Shown in pieces: positions 1 to 10,651 of a DNA stretch of 64,000 nucleotides. The stretch comes from an uncultured Tateyamaria sp. (GTDB taxonomy: Bacteria > Pseudomonadota > Alphaproteobacteria > Rhodobacterales > Rhodobacteraceae): assembly GCF_947487805.1 (NCBI RefSeq), contig NZ_CANKXW010000011.1:82501-146500 (forward strand), written 5' to 3'. The notes under the pieces were generated by a model that was not told the origin of the DNA, did no database searches, and saw only the letters and a list, made by a program, of their open reading frames with translations. Position 1 is the first letter of the stretch; every line of letters starts with the position of its first letter. The position numbers were made by a program, and so were the translations under genes.

Positions 1-856
1 CGACAAAGCGCGGCAACATCGCCGAGAAATCCTTGCCCTTGCCGCCTTCGTCCTCGACGAACTGCCGATAGAGCGCAAGCGCGGCCTGTCCCATCGGCGT
101 GTCCGCATCCGCGGCCTCTGCCGCCTGCTGGCTGAGGCCCAGATCCTTGAGCATCAATTCCGCTGCAAATCCCGGGGTATAGCCATTATCGGCCGGGCTG
201 GTCGGTCCGACACCGGGTGCGGGGCAATAGGCGTTCATGGTCCAGCTATAGCCCGACGAGGTGCTGACCACATCAAACATCTTTTGCCGGTCAAGACCCA
301 GCTTGTCGGCCAGCGCAAATGCCTCGCAGGTGGCGATCATGGTCACGCCAAGGATCATGTTGTTGCAGATCTTGGCCGCCTGACCGGCACCGGCATCGCC
401 GCAATGCACGGCCTTTTGCCCCATGATGTCAAAAAGTGGCTCGGCCGCCTCGAACGCCGCCGTGCTGCCGCCTGCCATAAAGGTCAGCGAGCCGCCTGCC
501 GCGCCGCCGATCCCGCCGGACACCGGCGCGTCCACGCATCCCACACCCGCCGCATCCGCCTGGGCCGCAACGGCGCGGGCGCTGTCTACATCCACGGTCG
601 AACAGTCGATCAGCGTGGCCCCTTGGGACATGGCCGGGATAACCTCGGCGGCGACGGCGCGCAGGATATCGCCATTGGGCAGCATGGTGATCACAATGTC
701 TCGGCCCGCTGCGGCCTCGGCGGCACTTGCCGCCATCGCCATGCCCGCAGGCCCGGTGCCCGTCACGTCAAAGCCGGTCACTGCGTGGCCCGCCTGTGCC
801 AGGTTCACCGCCATGGGCGCGCCCATGTTCCCCAGCCCGATAAATCCGATCTTCAT
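1..856 (-). CDS. mmsB: 3-hydroxyisobutyrate dehydrogenase, C-terminus cut by window edge
   Basis: This enzyme oxidises 3-hydroxyisobutyrate to methylmalonate semialdehyde with NAD+ in valine catabolism. About 285 residues are visible, close to the family's usual 290-300, so only a few residues are lost off the left edge. An N-terminal Rossmann motif GFIGLGNMG, the substrate motif DAPVSGG and the catalytic-lysine region GAGQAAKICNN are present. The internal ATG at 856 has a GGAGG ribosome site five bases upstream. No stop codon separates it from the upstream hydrolase gene, which is in the same frame, so it may be made as the second half of a fusion, as a separate protein from the internal start, or both. 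It is the last visible gene of the mms operon. Confidence 0.93.
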   Translation of the reverse strand, partial: MKIGFIGLGNMGAPMAVNLAQAGHAVTGFDVTGTGPAGMAMAASAAEAAAGRDIVITMLPNGDILRAVAAEVIPAMSQGATLIDCSTVDVDSARAVAAQADAAGVGCVDAPVSGGIGGAAGGSLTFMAGGSTAAFEAAEPLFDIMGQKAVHCGDAGAGQAAKICNNMILGVTMIATCEAFALADKLGLDRQKMFDVVSTSSGYSWTMNAYCPAPGVGPTSPADNGYTPGFAAELMLKDLGLSQQAAEAADADTPMGQAALALYRQFVEDEGGKGKDFSAMLPRFV

Positions 857-1897
857 CCCCGTTCCTCCCAGGTTGAGCGCCAATTTCCCCAGCGGCATCA
901 ACATCTTGCTGATCGCGGTGGGGGGCACGTTCTGATCCGCATATTGCCAGTTCGGACTACGGTCCTTGTCGATGATCGCCGCGCGGATCCCTTCGAGGAA
1001 ATCGCCATGCTCCATCGCGCGGGCGGTAAAACGGTATTCGAGGTCCAGCGCCTTTTCCAGCGTCAGGGACGGACCGCGCAGCCGGTGCAGCGTTTCAATC
1101 GCGCAGGCCATCGACAGAGGGCTGTTGCGGCCCATCCGCTTGAGCGTGTCGCGGGCGAAATCACTGTCCTCGGCACGCAGCGTCGTCAGGATGTCGGACA
1201 GGGACGCGCCGTGGAAGTGGCGGTCGATATCGGCCATTGCGGCCTGCAAGGGGCCGGGGGCAGGGGCGGTGGCCGCATCGGTGACGCAAGCGACATCGCC
1301 CGTCTGCTCCAGTGTCGTGATCAGGGCGGGCCAGCGGTCTTCGGCGATGTAGTGATCGGCAAAGCCCGCGAATATCGCGTCACCTGCATTCATGCGTGCC
1401 GCCGTGGTGCCCAGATATTCGCCCAAACGGCCCGGCGCGAGGGCCAGCATCAGCGACCCGCCCACATCCGGCACCAAACCGATGCCGCATTCCGGCATGG
1501 CGATCTGGCTGGTGTCGCCCACGATCCGGTGCGATCCGTGGCACCCGATGCCCACACCGCCACCCATAGTGAACCCTTGCAAGAAGCTGACGACAGGCTT
1601 GGGATAGTGAAAGATCTTGTGGTTCAGGCGGTATTCATCCGCCCAGAACTTTTGGCCATAGGCAAAGTCGCCCTTGGTGCCGGTCTCGTAGAGTTCCGCG
1701 ATATCCCCGCCCGAGCAAAACGCGCGGTCGCCTTCGGCATCGATCACAACCAGTTTGACCGCGCTGTCATTGGCCCATGCGTCCATCGCCGCCTCGATGG
1801 CGACGCACATCTCGTAGGTCATGGCATTGAGCGCGTGCGCCCGTTGCAGGGTGATGCGGCCCGCGTGGCCGGTGATGCGGATGGAGATGTCAGTCAT
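857..1897 (-). CDS. 3-hydroxyisobutyryl-CoA hydrolase (enoyl-CoA hydratase/isomerase family), no stop before mmsB
   Basis: This crotonase-fold enzyme releases free 3-hydroxyisobutyrate from its CoA ester, the step just before MmsB. About 347 codons run from the ATG at 1897 to the mmsB ATG at 856. Visible motifs include GGGVGIGCHGSHR around the oxyanion hole, followed by MPECGIGLVPDVGG with the expected catalytic acid. The end reads PLGKLALNL, which matches the usual family C-terminus (PLG...L.L). A stop would be expected right there, but the next codons are GGA GGA ACG GGG ATG. One T-to-G change in a TGA would explain this. The start overlaps the stop of the upstream small gene as ATGA, implying translational coupling. 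It could instead be called a generic enoyl-CoA hydratase, but length and context favour the hydrolase. Confidence 0.85.
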
Positions 1898-2231
1898 CGG
1901 ATTTTCAGTTTCTTCTCAAGTGTTGTGACCCGCAACTGTGCATCCGCTGCTCCTTTGACACTAAAGTTTCGTACCGCAATGACAAAAAGCCAGGCACCAA
2001 ACGTAAACCAGAACAAAGAATAGACTGCATTGACCCAAATTCGAAGGTTCACTCTATCAGCGTCAAAAAGCAGTACGTCCAAAGTCACAAACGTAAAAAA
2101 TGTGACGATAAACGCCGGAAAGGCCACCGTCATTATCCGAAACAGCATTAACTGCTGTAGCCCCAAGACGATGGGTCTTGTGATCCACAGTTCGACTCGC
2201 CACGCCAAATTTTGAAGAAATTTCATGCTAC

Positions 2232-2235
<4 letters not shown>
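1894..2235 (-). CDS. small membrane protein of unknown function in the valine operon
   Basis: This is a 113-residue protein (110 if it starts at the ATG at 2226) with two hydrophobic stretches, roughly residues 28-55 and 66-88, and a basic C-terminus rich in Lys and Arg. It was not recognised as a known family. Both ends overlap neighbours by ATGA: its ATG overlaps the stop of the acyl-CoA dehydrogenase gene and its stop overlaps the hydrolase start. It is therefore expected to be translated with the catabolic enzymes. Its base composition is more A/T-rich than the genes beside it, and function cannot be inferred from sequence. A role at the membrane, for example linked to electron transfer or transport, would be speculation. 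Confidence 0.7.
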
Positions 2236-3374
<1,139 letters not shown>

Positions 3375-3435
3375 GATGCCTCCCTTCGTGCTGTGTCATG
3401 AATTGAACGCACGTTAAATTCCGATGTTTGCGAGA

Positions 3436-3870
3436 CTATTGCAAGGCCGGTCCGTCCACCGCGGCCAAGAGGGCGGGGATCGATGTCTCAGACTGGCCCA
3501 GCATGGCAAGCGCCTGCGCCTCGGATTCCTGCACCATCGGCACAACCGCATCCACATCGTCCCAGGATTTCAGAAACAGCGCGGCCAGCTCCTGCCCGAT
3601 CGGGGTCGGGGCCACATAGACCACCAGCGACTGGGTACCCGAATTGGCAAACCGTCCTGCCTTGGACGCCTGCATGAGCATGAACGCCACATAGTCACGT
3701 TCGTAATCGGTCAGTTGGGTCAGATCGACCAGCTGTTTCTGTCCGTGGGCAAAGTTGGGGTGGGACACATAGGCTTTGGTCGCCTCCACCGTGTCACGAA
3801 TGGCGGCCATTCCGGAATACCGGACCACGACAAGGCCGCGATCCGGGAATATGTGGAACCCTACGGGCAT
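3436..3870 (-). CDS. conserved hypothetical protein, possibly STAS/SpoIIAA-like
   Basis: A 144-residue soluble protein without signal peptide or membrane segments. The alternation of short hydrophobic strands and amphipathic helices, including a region LVDLTQLTDYERDY near residue 47, is reminiscent of small STAS/SpoIIAA-like proteins, but this is only a resemblance. It begins one base after the mmsA stop and so is almost certainly co-transcribed and coupled with mmsA. A 61-base gap separates it from the downstream acyl-CoA dehydrogenase. No catalytic motif is apparent. Confidence 0.7.
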   Translation of the reverse strand: MPVGFHIFPDRGLVVVRYSGMAAIRDTVEATKAYVSHPNFAHGQKQLVDLTQLTDYERDYVAFMLMQASKAGRFANSGTQSLVVYVAPTPIGQELAALFLKSWDDVDAVVPMVQESEAQALAMLGQSETSIPALLAAVDGPALQ

Positions 3871-3871
3871 G

Positions 3872-5371
3872 TTACTCCATCACGGGAATCGAGAATTCTC
3901 CGCCTTCCTTGATGCCCGAAGGCCAGCGCGCTGTCACGGTTTTGGTGCGGGTATAGAACTTGAACGCATCTGGCCCGTGCTGGTTGAGGTCGCCAAAGAC
4001 GGATTTTTTCCAGCCACCAAAGGTGTGATAGGCCAGCGGCACCGGGATGGGCACATTGATGCCCACCATGCCGATGTTGATCCGGTTGGCAAAGTCGCGG
4101 GCCGTGTCGCCGTCGCGGGTAAAGATCGCGGTGCCGTTGCCGTATTCATGGTCCATGGCGAGGCCAATCGCCTCTTCGTAGGTCTGGGCGCGCACGGTGG
4201 TCAGCACTGGGCCAAAGATCTCGTGCTTGTAGATGTCCATGTCGGGCGTCGCGCGGTCAAAGAGGTGGGGCCCGACAAAATATCCCTCTTCATACCCCTG
4301 CAACTTGAAATCGCGCCCGTCGACGACCAGTTCGGCCCCCTGGTCGATGCCGGTTTGCACCAGACGTTCGATATTGGCCTTGGCCGCCGCCGTCACGACG
4401 GGGCCGTAATCGACGTCATTGCCTGCGGTATAAGGGCCCACTTTCAGCTTTTCGATCCGCGGCACCAGCGCCTCGATCAAACGGTCGGCGGTCTCATCTC
4501 CCACAGGCACCGCCACGGAAATCGCCATGCAGCGTTCGCCAGCCGCCCCGTATCCCGCACCCACCAACGCATCTGCCGCCTGATCCATGTCCGCATCTGG
4601 CATGACGATCATGTGGTTCTTGGCGCCGCCGAAACACTGCACCCGTTTGCCGTTCGCACAGCCCGTGGCATAGATGTATTCCGCAATCGGCGTTGATCCG
4701 ACAAATCCGATGGACTGGATCACGTCGTTGTGCAGGATCGCATCGACCGCCTCCTTGTCGCCGTTCACGACTTGCAGGATACCTTTGGGCAGGCCCGCTT
4801 CTTCCATCAGTTCGGCCAGCATCAGCGGCACGGATGGATCGCGTTCGGAGGGTTTGAGGATAAAGGCGTTGCCGCACGCAATGGCGGGCGCAAACATCCA
4901 CATCGGGATCATCGCCGGAAAGTTGAAGGGCGTGATGCCCGCCGTGACACCAAGCGCCTGGCGCATGGAATACATGTCGATGCCGGGGCCCGCGCTGTCG
5001 GTGTATTCGCCCTTCAGCAGATGCGGCGCGCCGATGCAGTATTCGACCACTTCCAGCCCGCGCTGCACGTCACCGGCTGCATCGGGCAGTGTCTTGCCAT
5101 GTTCGCGGGACAAGGCCTCGGCCAGCTTGTCCATGTCGCGGTTCAGCAGGGCCACGAATTTCATCATCACCCGCGCCCGGCGTTGCGGGTTCACCGCGGC
5201 CCAGGCCGGTTGCGCCTTGGCGGCGATCTCCACGGCGGCGTTGATCTCGTCGGTCGAGGCCAGCGGCACCTTGGCTTGCACCTCGCCCGTGGCCGGGTTC
5301 ATCACATCCGCAAACCGGCCAGACGTGCCCTTGGTGTGCGTGCCATCGATATAGTGGGTCAGCTCTTGCAT
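3872..5371 (-). CDS. mmsA: CoA-acylating methylmalonate-semialdehyde dehydrogenase
   Basis: This is a 499-residue aldehyde dehydrogenase that converts methylmalonate semialdehyde plus CoA and NAD+ to propionyl-CoA and CO2, the end of the distal valine pathway. The nucleophile region reads GAAGERCMAIS, the form typical of MMSDH rather than ordinary ALDHs. Other ALDH landmarks (GITPFNFPAMIPMW, GFVGSTPIAEYIY, EIFGPVLTTVRA) are present. It is the first gene of the mms operon. A 126-base divergent promoter region separates it from a LysR gene, which is the obvious candidate regulator. Confidence 0.95.
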   Translation of the reverse strand: MQELTHYIDGTHTKGTSGRFADVMNPATGEVQAKVPLASTDEINAAVEIAAKAQPAWAAVNPQRRARVMMKFVALLNRDMDKLAEALSREHGKTLPDAAGDVQRGLEVVEYCIGAPHLLKGEYTDSAGPGIDMYSMRQALGVTAGITPFNFPAMIPMWMFAPAIACGNAFILKPSERDPSVPLMLAELMEEAGLPKGILQVVNGDKEAVDAILHNDVIQSIGFVGSTPIAEYIYATGCANGKRVQCFGGAKNHMIVMPDADMDQAADALVGAGYGAAGERCMAISVAVPVGDETADRLIEALVPRIEKLKVGPYTAGNDVDYGPVVTAAAKANIERLVQTGIDQGAELVVDGRDFKLQGYEEGYFVGPHLFDRATPDMDIYKHEIFGPVLTTVRAQTYEEAIGLAMDHEYGNGTAIFTRDGDTARDFANRINIGMVGINVPIPVPLAYHTFGGWKKSVFGDLNQHGPDAFKFYTRTKTVTARWPSGIKEGGEFSIPVME

Positions 5372-5427
5372 GGAATCCTCCTGCGTCGCGGGGCGACAGT
5401 GCGTGTAATGTTGGGCGCAGGATAGTC

Positions 5428-5484
5428 TTGCAAAATGCGCTGTAAAAGGGGCATCTGGGCAAAATCACTTTGCAAAAATGCAAA
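5428..5484. promoter_or_regulatory. probable LysR-type operator between mmsA and its regulator
   Basis: Two related A/T-rich sites lie in the divergent promoter. One is TTGCAAAATGC near 5428-5438. The other is a perfect inverted repeat TTTGCA-N4-TGCAAA at 5469-5484. Their centres are about 43 bases apart, roughly four helical turns, as is common for LysR-type recognition and activation sites. The second copy lies 13 bases before the regulator start codon. Confidence 0.5.
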
Positions 5485-5497
5485 ACGAGGGCGCGCC

Positions 5498-6436
5498 ATG
5501 GATATGAATTGGGACGATCTGCGGCTGTTTCTGGCGGTGGCGCGGGCGGAAACCCTGTCGGGGGCCAGCAAGACGACGCGGCTGGATGCGGCGACGCTGG
5601 GGCGGCGCGTGGCGCGGCTGGAACGGGATCTGAACGCGGCGCTCTTTGTGAAAACGCCGCAGGGCTATGCGCTGACGGAACCGGGCCAGCAATTGCTGCG
5701 CAGCGCCGAAGCGGCCGAGACCGCAATGCGCACGGCCGCCGAGGGGATCGCCGCGAACCGGGGGGCCGACGGCGCCGAAGGTCCGTCGGCGGCGCTGGCG
5801 GGGCAGGTGCGGATCGGTGCGCCCGATGGCTGTGCGAACTACCTCTTGCCGCAGGTCTGCGCCCGCATCACCGAGGCGCATCCTGCACTCGACATCCAGA
5901 TCGTCGCCCTGCCGCGCGTTGTGAACCTGTCGCGGCGCGAGGCGGATTTTGCCATCGGGGTCAGTGCGCCCAGCGGTGGGCGTCTGACCGTGCAACGGAT
6001 CACCGACTACAGCCTGCACTTCGCGGCCAGCAGCGAATATCTCGCGACGGCCGCGCCGCTGGACACACTGGCGGACCTGCGCAACCACCGCATTGTCGGC
6101 TATATCCCCGACATGATCTTTGATCAGGAACTCGACTACCTCGCCAATGCCGGCGTGACGCGCGTGGCACTCGCGTCGAACTCGGTTGCGGTGCAGCTGA
6201 ACCTGCTGCGGCAGAGCGGCGGGGTCGGGGTTGTTCACGACTTTGCACTGGCCCACGTGCCCGGTATGCGCCGCGTTCTGGAACATGTGTTTTCCATTCA
6301 GCGCAGTTTTTACCTGATCCGTCACGCGTCCGATCAGGGCCATGGCCGTCTGGAACGGATTGCGCGCTTGCTGGTCCAGGGGCTGAAGGCCGAGGTTGGG
6401 CTGCTGGAGGCTGCTATTATGGAAAATATGAAGTAA
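5498..6436 (+). CDS. LysR-family regulator, likely of the mms valine operon
   Basis: A 312-residue LysR protein starting at MDMNWDDLRLF. An upstream in-frame ATG at 5435 exists, but the GAGG at 5487-5490 and the family N-terminus favour 5498. The winged HTH occupies about residues 1-65 and the periplasmic-binding-like effector domain about 100-300. It is divergent from mmsA across a short region containing dyad repeats. By position it probably controls the valine genes in response to a pathway intermediate; this is inference from context. Confidence 0.88.
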   Translation: MDMNWDDLRLFLAVARAETLSGASKTTRLDAATLGRRVARLERDLNAALFVKTPQGYALTEPGQQLLRSAEAAETAMRTAAEGIAANRGADGAEGPSAALAGQVRIGAPDGCANYLLPQVCARITEAHPALDIQIVALPRVVNLSRREADFAIGVSAPSGGRLTVQRITDYSLHFAASSEYLATAAPLDTLADLRNHRIVGYIPDMIFDQELDYLANAGVTRVALASNSVAVQLNLLRQSGGVGVVHDFALAHVPGMRRVLEHVFSIQRSFYLIRHASDQGHGRLERIARLLVQGLKAEVGLLEAAIMENMK

Positions 6437-6594
6437 ATCAGCGGTTAAACGTAGGAAATTCACGTGATGCCACAGGTTGAATGGGCCGCAATCCAGACCA
6501 GCGGCTGCACGCCTGTGGCGAACACAAGGCTTGACACGACACCGTTCCGCGCCCGACGCTGGGTCACGGAAATGTCAACGCGAGGGCCCAGACC

Positions 6595-7029
6595 ATGCTT
6601 GTCCACCAGATTCTCAAGTCGAAATCCGACGATGCCGTCGTCACCGTCCCACCGGGCACAAAGGTGTCGGACGCGGCAAAGATCCTGGCGGAACGCAAGA
6701 TCGGGACGGTTGTCGTCTCGGCCGATGGCCAGACCGCTGACGGCATCCTGTCGGAACGCGACATCGTGCGCGTGCTGGCCAAGCGTGGCGGCGTCATCCT
6801 CAACGATCCGGTCGACAGCTTCATGACCTCGAAACTCGTCACCTGCAGCCGCGAGGACAGCGCCGATTCCGTCCTGCAAAAGATGACCGAGGGCCGGTTC
6901 CGCCACATGCCCGTCCTCGAAGGGGGCCAGTTGGTCGGCCTCATCACTCTGGGCGACGTGGTCAAGGCGCGCCTGACCGAACTGGCGATGGAAAAGGACG
7001 CCCTGCAAGGGATGATCATGGGCCACTGA
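6595..7029 (+). CDS. tandem CBS-domain protein
   Basis: A 144-residue protein made of two CBS domains (about residues 8-65 and 75-132) and nothing else. It contains the typical segments GTVVVSADG, GILSERDIVR and FRHMPVLEGGQLVGLITLGDVV. Stand-alone CBS pairs bind adenine nucleotides and usually act as energy or nucleotide sensors on a partner protein; the partner is not evident here. coaD follows 64 bases later in the same direction. The 158 bases before it hold no other supported gene. Confidence 0.9.
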   Translation: MLVHQILKSKSDDAVVTVPPGTKVSDAAKILAERKIGTVVVSADGQTADGILSERDIVRVLAKRGGVILNDPVDSFMTSKLVTCSREDSADSVLQKMTEGRFRHMPVLEGGQLVGLITLGDVVKARLTELAMEKDALQGMIMGH

Positions 7030-7093
7030 GCGCGCTTGCATTCGCAGCCCCGAAATGGTGGATTGCGATGAAAGACGACTGACGGAGCCGCCC

Positions 7094-7585
7094 ATGCGTA
7101 TCGGCCTATACCCCGGAACCTTCGATCCCATCACGCTGGGGCATATCGACATCATACGCAGGGCCAGCCCGATGGTGGACAGGCTGGTGATCGGCGTGGC
7201 CATCAACCGCGACAAGGGGCCGTTGTTCGATCTGGAGGCCCGCGTCGCCATGATCGAGGCCGAATGCGCCAAGCTGAGCGCGCAGACGGGCACCGAGATC
7301 GTCGCCCACCCGTTCGAGAACCTGCTGATCGACTGCGCCCGCGATGTGGGCGCGCAGATCATCTTTCGCGGCCTGCGGGCCGTTGCGGATTTCGAATATG
7401 AATTCCAGATGGTCGGCATGAACCGCAAGCTCGATGACAGCATCGAAACCGTGTTCCTGATGGCCGAGGCCGAGCATCAGGCGATTGCCTCCAAACTCGT
7501 CAAGGAAATCGCCCGTCTGGGTGGGGATGTCAGCAAATTCGTGACACCACTGGTCAATGATGCGCTCAAGGAGCGGTTTGGCTGA
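7094..7585 (+). CDS. coaD: phosphopantetheine adenylyltransferase
   Basis: A 163-residue enzyme that transfers AMP from ATP to 4'-phosphopantetheine, the penultimate step of CoA synthesis. It opens with MRIGLYPGTFDPITLGH, carrying the T/HxGH nucleotide-binding motif, and has FRGLRAVADFEYEFQM and the ISSS-equivalent region (AIASKLVKEIA) further on. An in-frame ATG at 7055 is possible, but the GGAG at 7084-7087 and the family length place the start at 7094. It converges on the acetyltransferase gene with only ten bases between the stops. Confidence 0.96.
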   Translation: MRIGLYPGTFDPITLGHIDIIRRASPMVDRLVIGVAINRDKGPLFDLEARVAMIEAECAKLSAQTGTEIVAHPFENLLIDCARDVGAQIIFRGLRAVADFEYEFQMVGMNRKLDDSIETVFLMAEAEHQAIASKLVKEIARLGGDVSKFVTPLVNDALKERFG

Positions 7586-7595
7586 CGCGCCGCGG

Positions 7596-8078
7596 TCAGT
7601 CTGCGTCTGCGGTGTCCAGCCGGTATTTTAGAAATGCCGCACCATCGTAGTCGACCGTGCCGGCAGACAAGGCCCCAAGCCGGTCAAGTGCGCGCAGATT
7701 CTTGCGCGACGGCGGCAGCAGGAAGGTGACATAGGGGATCCGCGCGTCGGCCTTGGCAAAATCCATCGCCTTGCGCAGAACGCGCGCGCCCAGTCCAAAC
7801 GCGTCCGGGCGCAGAACCAGGCCGAAGTCCCACTCTTCCGCCTCTTTCTGAAATCCGCCCCAGCCGACATATGCTCCACCGGACAAAAAGGCCCAGTGAC
7901 CCAGCCCATCGCGGGCCCAGCATGCCTCTTTTGCGGTGACAAAAGCCTTGGCTGTCCCCACGTCCCACGCACCGGTCAACAGTGGCATATGCTCTGCAAC
8001 GCGCGGATCGGACATGTGCTGGGCGATCTCGACCGGGTCGACCTCTGTCAACCGGGTAAACATAATGTCCGGCGTCAT
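7596..8078 (-). CDS. GNAT-family N-acetyltransferase-like protein
   Basis: A 160-residue protein starting at MTPDIMFTRLTEVD, chosen because of a GGAG box just upstream and because the longer frame has no family-like sequence. The layout (N-terminal strand-helix, a WAFLSGGAYVGWGGF strand pair, LGARVLRKAMDFA resembling the acyl-CoA helix, and a final RLGALSAG segment) matches GNAT proteins that act like RimJ/RimL. The substrate is unknown. It is a monocistronic unit facing coaD. Confidence 0.75.
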   Translation of the reverse strand: MTPDIMFTRLTEVDPVEIAQHMSDPRVAEHMPLLTGAWDVGTAKAFVTAKEACWARDGLGHWAFLSGGAYVGWGGFQKEAEEWDFGLVLRPDAFGLGARVLRKAMDFAKADARIPYVTFLLPPSRKNLRALDRLGALSAGTVDYDGAAFLKYRLDTADAD

Positions 8079-8193
8079 GTCGTCTCCTGTTCTGCCTGCG
8101 ACATATATGGGCGCGCGACGGGCAAGACCCAAGAGAGGCCGACCGAAAAAGGGCGCCCAAGTGGCGCCCTGATCAAACAAATTCGTTCTGCGG

Positions 8194-9198
<1,005 letters not shown>

Positions 9199-9264
9199 GG
9201 TGGTCTCTCCCACATTGTGTGTCAGATAGCTGTCCGAGGCCACGCGCGTCTTACCGCCCGTCGC

Positions 9265-9278
9265 CGTTACCGCTAACA
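9265..9278. promoter_or_regulatory. TGTTAGCG-type operator upstream of gap
   Basis: The sequence reads CGTTACCGCTAACA on the plus strand, that is TGTTAGCGGTAACG toward the gap gene. It is a near-perfect 14-base palindrome like those in the promoter of the second gap gene. From memory, the LacI-type carbon regulator CceR of Rhodobacter uses a TGTTAGCGCTAACA-like site, so a CceR-type protein is the candidate binder. Confidence 0.5.
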
Positions 9279-9330
9279 AAGCCATGCGCGCCGATTTGTC
9301 AACCGGGCAGGCGGGCCAGCCGGTGCGACT

Positions 9331-9474
9331 TTATCGCCAGAAGGCGATCCATTCGAGGAATTCTGCGAACTTCTTGCCCAGGAACACAAGGTGTTCAGAC
9401 CCATAGAGCATGACATCCACGGTGATCGCGCCGACAATCAGCAGGCCAAGGACGAGGGCATTGAAATTTGTCAT
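9331..9474 (-). CDS. 47-residue membrane microprotein between the two gap genes
   Basis: A short ORF starting MTNFNALVLGLL with one strong transmembrane helix at about residues 6-26, followed by an amphipathic tail ending in aromatic residues (FLEWIAFWR). There is no clear ribosome site. It lies in the same direction as, and between, two GAPDH genes, 80 bases after the upstream one. No family was recognised. The hydrophobic pattern and position make it more likely real than a chance ORF, but evidence is modest. Confidence 0.5.
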   Translation of the reverse strand: MTNFNALVLGLLIVGAITVDVMLYGSEHLVFLGKKFAEFLEWIAFWR

Positions 9475-9554
9475 GGCGGAACACGGCCTGAACAGCAAAA
9501 AGGGCAGGGCCGTTGTGACAGCCCTGCCCAAACCTTGCAAGCGCGGCGAAAGGA

Positions 9555-10556
9555 TCAGCCGAGCCGACCCATCGCAACGGCCACGTCCGCCATGCGCGCC
9601 GAAAACGCCCATTCATTGTCGTACCACGCCAGCACCCGCACCAGCCGGTTGCCGACAACCTTGGTCTGATCGGGGGCAAAGATCGACGAATGTTCGGTGT
9701 GGTTGAAATCGATGCTGACCTTCTGTTCGTCATCATAGGCCAGGACCCGGCCAATCGGGCCCTGCACGGCCTGTGCCACGGCGGCGTTGACCTCTTCCTT
9801 GGTGACATCGCGGCCCGCCTCGAATGTCAGGTCGACGGCGGACACGTTGGGCGTGGGCACGCGCATCGCGGTGCCGTCCAGCTTGCCCGCCAGGTTGGGC
9901 AAGACCTCTCCGAGCGCCTTGGCGGCCCCGGTGGACGTGGGGATCATCGCCATGGCCGCCGACCGCGCGCGATAGAGATCGTCGTGGCGGCGGTCCAGCG
10001 TGGGCTGGTCGCCGGTATAGCTGTGGATCGTGGTCATCACGCCGCGTTCGATGCCGATCGCCTCGTCCAGCACCTTGGCCAGCGGGGCCAGACAGTTGGT
10101 CGTACACGACCCGTTCGAGATCATTCGGTCATTGGCCGCCAGCAGGTCATCGTTCACGCCGAACACAACCGTCTTGTCCACATTCTTGCCCGGTGCCGAC
10201 AGCAGCACCTTCTTCGCGCCGCGCTCGAAATGCACCTTGGCCTTTTCGCCGTCGTTGAACTTGCCCGTGCATTCCAGCACCACGTCCACGCCATCCCAGT
10301 CCAGCGCGTTCATGTCATAGGTCGACATCATCCGGATCGGCCCGCGGCCCAGGTCCATCGTGTTGTTGGACACGGTGATCTCGTGCGGGAAACGGCCATG
10401 AATGCTGTCGTATTTCATCAGATGCGCCGCGGTTTCCAGCGGGCCCGTGGCGTTCACCGCCACCACGTCGATGTCATTGCGCATCGATGTCGCGATGTGG
10501 TTCAGCGTGCAACGTCCGATGCGCCCAAACCCATTGATGCCAACTTTGATTGTCAT
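9555..10556 (-). CDS. glyceraldehyde-3-phosphate dehydrogenase paralogue with Asp36 replaced by Ala
   Basis: A 333-residue GAPDH with catalytic GSCTTNC and a C-terminal AWYDNEWAFSARM. Compared with the neighbouring paralogue, the NAD-determining aspartate is Ala36 (AVNATGP) and the pair corresponding to the NAD-specific Leu-Pro is Arg-Arg (LDRRHDD). Both changes point to use of NADP(H) or dual coenzyme use, and hence perhaps a gluconeogenic or biosynthetic role; this is inference from residues. Its 200-base divergent promoter with the DUF808 gene holds two or three TGTTAGCG-type operators. Erythrose-4-phosphate dehydrogenase is a less likely alternative. Confidence 0.93.
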   Translation of the reverse strand: MTIKVGINGFGRIGRCTLNHIATSMRNDIDVVAVNATGPLETAAHLMKYDSIHGRFPHEITVSNNTMDLGRGPIRMMSTYDMNALDWDGVDVVLECTGKFNDGEKAKVHFERGAKKVLLSAPGKNVDKTVVFGVNDDLLAANDRMISNGSCTTNCLAPLAKVLDEAIGIERGVMTTIHSYTGDQPTLDRRHDDLYRARSAAMAMIPTSTGAAKALGEVLPNLAGKLDGTAMRVPTPNVSAVDLTFEAGRDVTKEEVNAAVAQAVQGPIGRVLAYDDEQKVSIDFNHTEHSSIFAPDQTKVVGNRLVRVLAWYDNEWAFSARMADVAVAMGRLG

Positions 10557-10651
10557 GATGATGGTCCTTCCGCAACGGCAGCCTATGTGTCAGGGGCGTG
10601 ATAGCTGCCGCACCGCGGCATGAGAACCCTTAAAGGCGCGGAAAAACAAAG

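Noticed and set aside
284..2023. Long plus-strand open frame of 579 codons
   Set aside because: It is antisense to the mmsB and hydrolase coding sequence, is rich in His/Arg/Gly as typical of high-GC shadow frames, and has no family-like segment.
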